This document shows positions 1-9,174 of a DNA stretch of 64,000 nt, piece after piece. Within the stretch, counting starts at the first letter, position 1. Every line of letters begins with the position of its first letter. The stretch is taken from positions 498,501 to 562,500 of the forward strand of contig LSRY02000006.1 of assembly GCA_001643675.2 (NCBI GenBank). Reading direction: 5' to 3'. The notes under the pieces were generated by a model. That model saw nothing but the letters and a program-made list of their open reading frames with translations, was not told the origin of the DNA and searched no databases. This DNA comes from Monocercomonoides exilis. Its lineage: Eukaryota; Preaxostyla; Oxymonadida; Polymastigidae. A program made the translations under genes and the position numbers.

Positions 1-3000
1 CAGAGATGCTGCTGTGTGTGTGTTGGAATACATACTCGACCGCAACATGCAGCAAAAGGGAAAGTTTCCAGTAGATTTCTCGATGAGACGGTGGTTCGCG
101 CTGATGTTGATGGAAAATCTGGATTTGCACGAGACAACGGTTGCCTTGCCAGTCACAAACAATGTAAGAGAAAAGATGCAGCAGCTGGACATTCTGGTTA
201 AAGTTCCTTTTGAGGTTGCTCCGATGGCAGCTCGCACTATTTCGCGGGATGTGATTGAAAGAACAAAGAGGAAGAGGGAAGAGTTTACACGTGACAAAAA
301 GAATGTGCTTCAGGAAGGACTTTTGCGAGTGACGAATGAACTTAACATGGAGCGCAAGAGATGGTTTGCAGAGAGATCTGGCCAACAGCGTCAAAACTCG
401 GAAAAGACAGCACAAACGGCTTTATCATCATCATCATCTTCTTCTTCTTCTTCTTCTTCTCTTTCTCCATCATCTTCTGCCACTCCCACTACAGCTACCC
501 CTGCTATTTCATCAACTTCTGGGCTGCCTGTGCTTGCTCCGATAACCACACCTCCTTCAACTCCTTCGACTGGCAGAGGGCTGACATCTCAGCTCCCTGC
601 AAATGCATCTTCCGCAAAGGACAATGCAACCTCTGCTGCTTCTGGAACTCAGCAAACAGATGCACTCAATTCTCAGCCACAGCCAGCTGCAGGCCAGTCA
701 AGCGTCTTTGCAGAGTCTCATCCGCCTCCTTCTGCTGTTCAGTCGATCTCTGATCCAAACAACTTTATTCTTCAGCTTGTTCCTCATCACGACTCACACA
801 CGCAGCAGCCAATGCCTCCTGTTCCTTCTTCCTCAGCCAGCGTTTCTCCTGATGCATCTTCTTCAAATGTACCTCAAACTTCTGTTACTTCAATTTCTGC
901 TCCGTTGCCTGTCTCTCCGGGATCAGCTGACGCTCCAAATGCTTCTCATTCCACTGCTCCCGGATTTGAGAACCCTTCTACGCCTTCGATAACTACTCCG
1001 ACTCCTTCATTTTCTCCAAGTCCCACTCCTGGTGCTTCAGTCGGGATTATGCCATCTTCGACACCAACTCCTGCTCCTTCTCCTTCAATGCATTCTTCTG
1101 CTGCAATGGGATCGCGATCGGTGCAAGTTCTTTCTCAGCCTGCGTCTAGTTCATCATCATCTTCCTCTTCTTCTTCAGGGTCTCAAGATGGACAACACCA
1201 AAATGCTTCTGACAAAAATTCAAGTGAAATTACTGCTTCGCCAGCTCGTCCAATTATTCCAATTCCTGCGCCTCTTATGGCACAAGTCAAGCAGCTGATT
1301 GCTCAAATGAGAGAGTATCTGCTTCTCCCGCAGCCGTATGAGATCCAATCGTTCCTCTCATTGCCGTCTTTTGTAGCGCCATCCATTCGCCAGCACATTG
1401 TTCATTCATTCAAACTTCGGCAGCAGCAATCGCAGTACATCCGCATTGCCCGTTCGGTGAGGCTGTTTCTGCGGGTGATGGTTATGAGTGCGATTGCAGA
1501 GAAGGTGGAGCTCAGTCACACAGAACGCCGCATCAAACGGCAGCTCTGGTTGGAAGAAAGAGAAGAGAGACTTCGTACAGTTATTACAGAAAGGAACAAC
1601 AGCATTTCTGTTGAAGGAAATGTCGATGCTGATCCTCATGAGAAAAAGACAACAGCGCAAAAATCGTATTCTCTTGAAGATATTCCTTCTCAAACTCATC
1701 TTCTTTCTGTTCTGCGTAAGAAATGGCCAAGTGTTTGCTCATCAAATGTGAAGGTTACTCTTCCTCTTTCAACAGAGAATGAAACAGTTGACTTGATTTC
1801 AGCAAATTCGTCTTCAGCTACATCACTTATCCATTTGGTTTCTGCGACAAAGATTCCATTTTCGTTCAGTTTTGCTGCATTGATTAGCATTATACGCTTC
1901 GGTTGGAATTCGTTCTTTAGCCCATTAGCACAGATTGGTCGTACTGCTCTGTCAAAGTCCTCATTGCTTCGCAACGCTTTCGAGCAGTTCGCTAAGAATG
2001 AATCTTCGAGTTTTACAGAGCAAAGAAATCCTTATAAACAAGTTGTGCACTTGCGACTGGCTTCGGATGGAACGTTTGAGCCTTATAGAGAGGGGTTGGC
2101 GTCAGATGAGATTGTTTATTCTTTATCTTCTTATGAGAGTGAAGAAGGAAAGATGGATGTTGAGGAGCAAGAACCTACTGGTTATCATACAAAGATGGAA
2201 GAAGATGAAAGTGATGTGCGCAACATTTCGAAGAGCTTTATTCCACCAGTCGTTGTGAAATGTTGCGAACACGTGAAAAAGTCTGGATTCGTCAGAATCA
2301 TAACAAGAAGAAATGTTGAAGATGAGGCAGTCGAGGAAGAAGGTGGAATGGACATTGAGCCAAATAATGAAATGGTGGCAGCCGGTCAAAATACTTTTGG
2401 AAGCGAACAATTCGAAAATCAAGAAAGAAAATTCAATAAAACAAAACCTAATCAAGAAGAAAGTGGATGTGCTGATTGTGATTCAAGTTTTGATGATGAA
2501 ACTGAAGCTGGAAATGAAAGTTGTATAGAAATCGGGCATTTGTATCCTTCAATTTCTGGACTGTATCAATACGATAACAAGACTTCTCAAATAGACAATG
2601 GCAGACTTATACATCAAACCACACATGCTCTTCGCTCTTCATCCTCTGCTGTAGACATTTTGTCAACACGGAGCATTTGTGATCATTTAGAAGTTTCTGA
2701 GAATGAAAATGCTTTATCTGATGTTTCTTTCGATTGCATGAAATTACTAAGCGTTATTGACAAGCAAAAAGCATCAGCAACGCATTCTGGTCACCTATCA
2801 ACTGCTGTTCATGACAGCAAGAAAGGTAATGATAATTCACAATTTGCATTGAAAGAGTTGCTTCAAAGCCACAGAAAAGAAATTGATCGAAAAGAAGCAC
2901 AAACGTTGTTTACGAAACTTTGTTTGGATTCTCAATGTGAATTGGATGGATCAAAATCTGAAAAACACATTTTGTTTGAAAAAGTTGATGAAGAAATCTT

Positions 3001-3658
3001 CGCATCTGAAAATGAGGAAGCTGATAAAATGGATATTGAGCCTGACGCTGATGAAATGGGTTGCGACGAGCATTTGAAAGAAGAAGCATTGAAAATTGCA
3101 TGTATGCAACAAGAAGAGTCGATTCAAAATTATCTGAATGAAGAACAAGAAATAGTTTGCATGGAAGACGAGGATGTGGAACTTGGAGAAGATTCTTCTA
3201 TTTTTTCATATGTTCCAGTTCCAAATACTAATTCAACGATGTTCACCGTCTGCAAGACAATTCGAAATCAAGATGGAGAAAACGCTATCGTTCCAGTTGG
3301 AGTCCAGGTTTACAATCAGGATGAAGAAAAGTGGAATTTCTTTAATATGCAACAGTATACAAATTTGTGGAAACAACAGCAAGAATTTTGTATTGTCTCA
3401 GATGATTCAGAATACTTGGAAGAGATGGAAAGTGATTCATCTTTTAATAATGTTGATGAAGGAGAAGAAAATTACAGTGAAGATGGAGATGTTTTTACAA
3501 AAGAGGAAAGTTCAGTAGAGATATTCAATCAGTCTTTTCCCGATCAGCAAAAACGAAGTTTGGTTATTGACAAAATTAAGAGCAATTTAGAGTTAAAACA
3601 TGCAATTCAAAAATCAATTAAAATCGATGCTAATATCATGCCTGCTGATGTGTTATAG
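1..3658 (+). CDS. Unrecognised Ser/Thr/Pro-rich protein, 3' part (5' end outside window)
   Basis: The frame is open from base 2 to the TAG at 3656-3658, about 1,218 codons, so the gene starts upstream of the window; the GTG at 14 is not a credible start. The protein begins with a probably folded, basic helical segment of about 125 residues, then a Ser/Thr/Pro/Gln-rich linker of about 290 residues with two poly-Ser runs (near 427-470 and 1148-1178). A second helical segment follows (near 1255-1590) with several Arg-rich stretches, then a long acidic C-terminal half. The short motif MD(I/V)E occurs three times in the acidic part (KMDVEE, GMDIEP, KMDIEP, near 2153, 2347 and 3028). No signal peptide or membrane segment is visible in this portion. 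I do not recognise the family. The alternation of ordered islands and disordered linkers resembles scaffold or regulatory proteins, which is inference only. Confidence 0.8.
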   Translation, partial: RDAAVCVLEYILDRNMQQKGKFPVDFSMRRWFALMLMENLDLHETTVALPVTNNVREKMQQLDILVKVPFEVAPMAARTISRDVIERTKRKREEFTRDKKNVLQEGLLRVTNELNMERKRWFAERSGQQRQNSEKTAQTALSSSSSSSSSSSSLSPSSSATPTTATPAISSTSGLPVLAPITTPPSTPSTGRGLTSQLPANASSAKDNATSAASGTQQTDALNSQPQPAAGQSSVFAESHPPPSAVQSISDPNNFILQLVPHHDSHTQQPMPPVPSSSASVSPDASSSNVPQTSVTSISAPLPVSPGSADAPNASHSTAPGFENPSTPSITTPTPSFSPSPTPGASVGIMPSSTPTPAPSPSMHSSAAMGSRSVQVLSQPASSSSSSSSSSSGSQDGQHQNASDKNSSEITASPARPIIPIPAPLMAQVKQLIAQMREYLLLPQPYEIQSFLSLPSFVAPSIRQHIVHSFKLRQQQSQYIRIARSVRLFLRVMVMSAIAEKVELSHTERRIKRQLWLEEREERLRTVITERNNSISVEGNVDADPHEKKTTAQKSYSLEDIPSQTHLLSVLRKKWPSVCSSNVKVTLPLSTENETVDLISANSSSATSLIHLVSATKIPFSFSFAALISIIRFGWNSFFSPLAQIGRTALSKSSLLRNAFEQFAKNESSSFTEQRNPYKQVVHLRLASDGTFEPYREGLASDEIVYSLSSYESEEGKMDVEEQEPTGYHTKMEEDESDVRNISKSFIPPVVVKCCEHVKKSGFVRIITRRNVEDEAVEEEGGMDIEPNNEMVAAGQNTFGSEQFENQERKFNKTKPNQEESGCADCDSSFDDETEAGNESCIEIGHLYPSISGLYQYDNKTSQIDNGRLIHQTTHALRSSSSAVDILSTRSICDHLEVSENENALSDVSFDCMKLLSVIDKQKASATHSGHLSTAVHDSKKGNDNSQFALKELLQSHRKEIDRKEAQTLFTKLCLDSQCELDGSKSEKHILFEKVDEEIFASENEEADKMDIEPDADEMGCDEHLKEEALKIACMQQEESIQNYLNEEQEIVCMEDEDVELGEDSSIFSYVPVPNTNSTMFTVCKTIRNQDGENAIVPVGVQVYNQDEEKWNFFNMQQYTNLWKQQQEFCIVSDDSEYLEEMESDSSFNNVDEGEENYSEDGDVFTKEESSVEIFNQSFPDQQKRSLVIDKIKSNLELKHAIQKSIKIDANIMPADVL

Positions 3659-4447
3659 AAATATGAAAAAAAAAAACATTTTTCTGTTTCATTTAAGAAT
3701 TTGTTTTAACAGTTCGTTTTTTTGAAGATAATATTATTTATTTGGAGCAAATCAATTAACACTAGAGATATATTGTTCTGACTATTTTTTTAAAAAAAAA
3801 TTTTTTTTTATCCTCATTTCGATTTGCATTTGTCTTGCTTTTACCTTAATTGATGAAGCGGGCCATTCGCAAATTTTCAAAAATTATTTTTTATCGGAGT
3901 AATTTTGTAATATCAATAATATTTATTCTAGAATTTTTAAAGAATTAATTGAAAAAGAGTCTCACTCTGAAAATTCATACTACTGAAATTCATTTTTGTC
4001 ATGTATTTTTGAAAGAGAATAACATTTCAGTTTTCAACATTTACAAAATAACACATACAAGAAACGAATGTTTGGGCCATTTTGGTTGGAAATGAAGTTA
4101 ATTTTATTCATTTTAAAAACTAGAAATAATTTCAAAAGCTGTTATACAGTTCATGAATGTTTAATGCAAATGAAATGGGCATTTCTTTCGTAATGTGAAT
4201 ATGTTCTTTCAATTTAAAAACGGAGAATAAAACTAAATTTTAAAGAGAATGTGGTATTACATATTGCTGAAAAGTATGCACCAAAATAGGAACATAAATG
4301 CTGCTCGTTGGCAGCTGAGAAAGTTAGTAAGGATGCATTAAAATTATATCCAAAAATCTATTTAATGAATGGTTTAACCACAAAAATATTAATATATACA
4401 TATTTTTCGCTGAAATAAAAAAAAAGAAGTCAATGAAAATAAAGGTG
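3659..4447. other. AT-rich intergenic spacer
   Basis: This 789-bp spacer lies between the 3' ends of two convergent genes. It is strongly AT-rich with short A and T runs. I see no convincing coding segment, RNA gene or repeat structure in it. Confidence 0.6.
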
Positions 4448-5383
4448 TTATTTCGACTTCTGCAATTCTTTCTGCAAAGAAAGTGTGAATTCTAATGAAC
4501 GAATAGATGATACTGTTGCGTCTGCTTTCTCTTTTAATTCCAATAGCTCGGCTTCCAGCTTCGAAATATCAAGAATTTCACGGTTATCAATAAGTCGAAT
4601 GACCTTTGCAGGATTTCCAACTGCAACTGCGTCGTCGGGAACGTCATGAGTAACCACAGCCCCTGCTCCTATCACAGAACGAGCACCAATCGTAACCCCA
4701 GGCTTCACAATGCAACCACTCCCAATCCATGCATCATGTTTGATACGAATCGGAAGTCCAATGTTGTACACATCTCCGCTATTACGCTGAAAGCAACGCT
4801 CAGAAGCCCTCGTTGAATGACCTATGGTCATTAACTTAACATTTGGAGCAATAAATACATCATCTTCAATTGTAATTCCTCCTCCATCTAAAAATGAGCA
4901 ATTTTTATTTATAAATACTCTCCGTCCAATAGAAATAAAACAAGAAAAATCTGTCGAAAATGGAGGAAGGAGTGTCGATCCCTCCCCAAATTCCTTAAAG
5001 TGAGCACGGCAAAGTTCTTTAATATTCATCTTTTTTTCATCAGCCTGAATTAAAAAATTGTTTAAAATAATGTGAATGCATTTGTAAATTTTTATATTTC
5101 ATAAGGCATACTGTTTTTATAGGATCTTGCATAATACGGCTCAACTGATTATGAGGTGAATAAATTAAAAATTTTTAATCTTTCAAATCTTTCAATTTGC
5201 ATACAGAAGGGCAAAAGTCATAAACGCACTCGTCTCTCAATAAATTAAGCTCTGGATCAACACTACAAAAAATATATAAGTTCAAGGAAATGTAATGAAA
5301 CAGCAATATTGAAAATTTTATTTTTTGAATGCAAACGCCATAAAATATTCTCCCGATAACATCTTTTCTTTCTCAGTTTTCAT
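4448..5383 (-). CDS. Maltose/galactoside O-acetyltransferase-type enzyme, four exons
   Basis: This is an acetyl-CoA-dependent sugar O-acetyltransferase of the LacA/Maa left-handed beta-helix family, expected to be a cytosolic trimer. Exons on the minus strand are 5337-5383, 5205-5262, 5112-5144 and 4448-5044. They join in frame to 245 codons (244 residues) and end in TAA. Introns of 74, 60 and 67 nt start GTTTGC, GTATGC and GTATGC and end TAG, CAG and CAG. The N-terminus has the Maa-domain opening (KEKMLSGEYF, then VDPEL), which the three introns interrupt. The last exon carries the hexapeptide repeats with PPFSTDFS, the probable active-site His in TIGHS, and the usual WIGSG, PGVTIGARSVIGAG and VGNPAKVI blocks. 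A C-terminal extension of about 40 residues looks like a coiled coil and is not usual for the family. Bacterial ancestry is likely for this family, but the introns show it is now a eukaryotic gene. Which sugar it acetylates cannot be told. Confidence 0.88.
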
Positions 5384-5726
5384 TTTCTATTTAATAACAA
5401 TAAATTAATTTCTACAATAAAATAAATCTAATATAACACACATTCTCAGTCATTTTAGTATTTTTATAATATAACCATAATAATAATTTTTGTTATTCAT
5501 GTTAGAAAAAATTTTTCTTTAAATTCATTTTCAGACTGAAAAAATTAAATTATATTATATAAAAAATAAAAAGATAAAGAAAAAATTCAAAAAAAAAATG
5601 TGAAAAAAGGATTATGTTTTGTGTTTTTCATGATTTTTGAGCGCAAATGATAATTTATTGGGAATGCATATGGATTTATATCCAAATCAACATTTTTGAA
5701 AATGCATGATTTTTTTTGAAGAAATT

Positions 5727-5729
<3 letters not shown>

Positions 5730-5790
<61 letters not shown>
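5730..5790 (+). repeat. Poly-A homopolymer, 61 nt
   Basis: An uninterrupted run of 61 A on the plus strand. No coding frame adjoins it. A similar 59-nt run lies 1.4 kb further on. No target-site duplication is obvious, so I do not call it the tail of a retroposed gene. Confidence 0.95.
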
Positions 5791-5794
<4 letters not shown>

Positions 5795-6614
5795 ATAACT
5801 TTTAATGTTATTTATTCGTTTTATTCAGTTATCAAGAAAAACAAGGCAAAGTCACACTTGTTGCGTCAGAAAATTATCACAAAAATCATCTTGTATATTT
5901 TCAAAAAAAACTCAATTGTTGATAATTCGATAAATAAATGTGAAATAAAGATATGATAACTTTCAAATAAGAAGTTAATTTCAGCTTCATTCCTTAAAAT
6001 TAATTTGTTATTTTCTAAAATTGATTGAAACATAAAATTATTCTTCAATTTTCAAACAATTTCTCTCTATATTTAACTTTAATACAAAAATCCTCTTTAA
6101 AACAGTAGTTTGAAACACAATCAAAGTAAATTTTTGCATCTTAATTGTTTTCTTTTCAAAATACACATCAATTTTGAATAAATCTGTCCCTCATTTTTGA
6201 GTGAAAATGTGTTTCAAATAATGTTCTAATAAGATTTTTCATAAAAAATCAAAAATTAACAAAACTTATATATCATTCAAAAAATGTTTTCATTCGAATG
6301 TGTCAAATTTGGCGAAATATTTATATTATTTCATTGTTTAAAATCTGTACCCAATATTTAACATCTTCTTTGAAACAGCAACTTCATTTTCTTATTTGTT
6401 AATCATTTTTCTTCGCATAATGAAATAATGATCATATAGAATTATTATTTCAATTCTTTTTTTAATCTTCAACAATAAACATTTTTTTAGATTTTTTTTA
6501 TAATTTTTTTTCTTATTTGTTCGTTTGCTTGTTTTTATTTAAAATTTTTAATTTTTTTCTGAAAATAAAATTTTTTTATTTATTGAAAAGATTTTTGATT
6601 TAATTATTGTTTAT

Positions 6615-6977
6615 GCAAAAAATACCGGTCATCGAAAAATTCACCAGATTAGATCGATTTCTTTATAACTGCAAAAGGAATAATTCTGTGAATTTTTCCT
6701 CAAAATACACCTCATTAATACAAACTCATTTGATATACGAATCTTTCTAAACAGTTTCATTTGTTCTCAGAATAAATTATTTTTGAAATTTCTGGGAAAC
6801 TCAAAATTCTATTTATCCGAAATATTGATAAGAATTATTTCTGAGCACAAATGAAGCTTTTTTGAAAGTATCGTATATCAAATGAGTTTGAATTAATGAG
6901 GGGTTTTTTGAGGAAAAATTGACAGAATAATTCCTCTTGCAGTTATAGAGAAATCGATATTACCAGGGATTTTTTGC
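6615..6977. mobile_element. Foldback (inverted-repeat) element, about 363 bp
   Basis: Two imperfect inverted arms of roughly 150 bp face each other across a short AT-rich spacer. The ends pair as GCAAAAAA (6615) with TTTTTTGC (6977). Further inside, AAATCGAT/ATCGATTT, TATAACTGCA/TGCAGTTATA, the AATAATTC blocks and CAAACTCATTTGATATACGA/TCGTATATCAAATGAGTTTG pair in the right order. It has no coding capacity, so it would be a MITE-like or foldback element that needs enzymes from elsewhere. Its arm sequence is unrelated to the two foldbacks near 44.5-45.9 kb. No target-site duplication is clear. Confidence 0.75.
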
Positions 6978-7196
6978 GATGTTTTAGATTTTTTGCCCAA
7001 TCAATATCCTTAAAAGATGTTGGATGAATATGTTGACCAAATTTCAATTTCAATTCGCTAAAATTCACCAAAACGGAAACAAAGACAACTATGTTATAAA
7101 TTCAATGTTAACGAATTTTGGTTCGTCGAAATGAAAATATGATGATAAAATCAAATTTTCATTTTCACCCTTGAATTTTACAAAATGAACCTTTCG

Positions 7197-7255
<59 letters not shown>
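7197..7255 (+). repeat. Poly-A homopolymer, 59 nt
   Basis: An uninterrupted run of 59 A on the plus strand in non-coding DNA. Confidence 0.95.
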
Positions 7256-7257
<2 letters not shown>

Positions 7258-8108
7258 GATAAACAAAATAAAATATTCTAAAAAATATGTTATTCTTATT
7301 TGAAAGTTTCAATAGTTTAATTTTTAGTGAAAACTGAACATCTTATATATTTTTTTTCAGTTTTTGCAATCAACACTTCAAACTTTTTTTAAATAAAAGT
7401 TATATCATATCAACAACATTTTCATTGTTTGGTGTATTCCATGAAGAAGAATGGAGTGAAGATCACGAAAATTGATAAAAAATTGTGATGTTCCTTTTTC
7501 ACAGAAAATAACTCATTTAACTGATCCAAAATGAAATCAAAATTTTGTTCGAGATTGGAAAAAACTATCCTCAATGGGAAAACAAAGATCAATTTCCTTT
7601 TGAACACCGAATTGGACAATTACAATTCATTTGTATTCAATGCCTTTTTTCTTTTTTTATTTGGTGAATAATATTTCACTTCAGGCATTTTCACTAAAAA
7701 ATTATTTATCCGTTAATCATGTTTTTCCACATTCTTGATGTTTGATTTTTTTCAAATTAATAAATCCAATTAAAGATATTATTTGAGCTGTAGTTTTGTT
7801 GCAATTCACCTTAACTTTTCTCTCCACATTACGCAGGCCAACAAAAAAGTTTATAAAGCTTTTAAAATCTAATTGGATAAATAATTGTAATATTTTTTGA
7901 ATGCCTTTGATCAAACTTTTCTCAACCAAAAGCAATTTTTACAAAAAATTTTCACAAAAAAAGTGAAAATAACTGGAAAATTTTTTCAAATTCTGCAAAA
8001 CATCAATAAAAAGTCATAGCATATAAATGATTTTATATTTCTTTTGTATTTGTTTGATAAATAGATTCATTCAAAATTTATTCTGAAGATTCCAAGATCA
8101 AACAACAT

Positions 8109-8600
8109 TCAAGTATTTATCGAGTAAACAACACTGTCCTTAATGACTCTAAATGAAATATAATTAAACAATAAATAAAAAACAAGTGAAACATACACAG
8201 CAATTGCCCATGCAAAAAGGTATCCATAAAAAGACAAAAATAGAGTGTGCTCTCTTAATGCTTGTTTAAGTTCGATTGGCAATCGAATACTTAAATAATC
8301 AAATGAATATTTTTTATTTGAAAATTTTTTGATGTGCAGATAAAGAAGAGGAATATTAAAGAAAAATGTAATCCATTTTTGCTTGTAGAGATAGCAAGCG
8401 CTAACAATAAAATGCACAAAATATTCAGGAAGAACATATCGATTTATTGTGTCGCATAAGTCCTTCGAACTTATCTCATCCGCCTCAAGTGATTGCAATT
8501 GGGCAAAGATGTAAAATTCCCAAATAGCCAATAAAAGATAGACTACTGCAAGTATTATTCCAAATGCAATGTCAAAAGGTGTTGGTACTCCTGCATTCAT
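8109..8600 (-). CDS. Cornichon / Erv14-type ER cargo receptor
   Basis: This 163-residue membrane protein matches the cornichon family, which loads transmembrane cargo into COPII vesicles at ER exit sites. It has a hydrophobic first segment (about residues 12-32). The conserved block then follows: LQSLEADEI, DLCDTINRYVLPEY, then VHF and a second hydrophobic stretch, WITFFFNIPLLYLHI, and a last hydrophobic segment near residues 120-145. The family signature is Asp/Glu ... DLC..(I/L)N..VLPEY ... N.PLL..H. The loop before the last helix is longer and more charged than in animal or yeast members. The ATG at 8598-8600 gives a family-sized protein. The open frame continues upstream to a possible acceptor (run of T then AG near 8639), so a short extra 5' exon is possible; I found none with a start codon. 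With coatomer zeta 31 kb away, this is one of two early secretory pathway genes in the window. Confidence 0.85.
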   Translation of the reverse strand: MNAGVPTPFDIAFGIILAVVYLLLAIWEFYIFAQLQSLEADEISSKDLCDTINRYVLPEYFVHFIVSACYLYKQKWITFFFNIPLLYLHIKKFSNKKYSFDYLSIRLPIELKQALREHTLFLSFYGYLFAWAIAVYVSLVFYLLFNYISFRVIKDSVVYSINT

Positions 8601-9174
8601 CAATTTTTCGTAATATACAGTGATTAATCTTTCAACAAACTAAAAAAAAACAAAAAATGATAGATTATCAATTAATAATGGAACGGAAATAATTTGTTGA
8701 AAGTGAGAATTGTTAAAAATTTTCAACATATTTTTATTATTTGTATACAGAGAACAAAAAATAATCAGTACAAAGTATTATTTCTTTGTTGTTAACGACA
8801 CAATTCTGCTGTTATGATTTGTTTGTCATATTTTTAATAGTAATAAAGATAACAGAGCAATGAAAATTTCTTTGACTGTCTTTCCTCATTGTGAGAATAT
8901 TGTGAACATATAAATTATCATTCAGAGATTCAAAATTGAAAATAATAAAAATTGAGATAAAAATATTGGAGATATAAGTTTATTTTTGTTTTCAACGAAT
9001 GTGATATTAAAACATTTGTTCAAAAAATTTTGTGTTATTCATTATCCACTTATTTTCATTTCAAAGAATAATTATTGAATCGGATAAAATTTTGTTGAGC
9101 CACAATAATTAAATAATTTGTCAAATAAAAGTTTTGCATTTTTAAAGCGCAAAGAGAGCAGCTCGCTGTCTGGA
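8601..9174. other. AT-rich divergent intergenic region
   Basis: About 570 bp between the divergently transcribed cornichon gene (minus) and the surface-protein locus (plus). It must hold both promoters, but I see no defined motif such as a clear TATA element that stands out from the AT-rich background. Confidence 0.5.

Larger units (their letters stand above)
5384..8108. other. Long AT-rich spacer with homopolymers and one foldback
   Basis: These 2.7 kb between two minus-strand genes are extremely AT-rich. Apart from two poly-A tracts and the foldback at 6615-6977, listed separately, I see only short chance reading frames. The two minus-strand frames at 7422-7619 and 7717-7935 have no recognisable motif and no clear splice partner, so I do not call a gene. 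Confidence 0.6.

Noticed and set aside
7422-7935. Two minus-strand open frames (65 and 72 codons) as a two-exon gene
   Set aside because: No recognisable motif, no convincing splice join and a composition like the surrounding AT-rich spacer.
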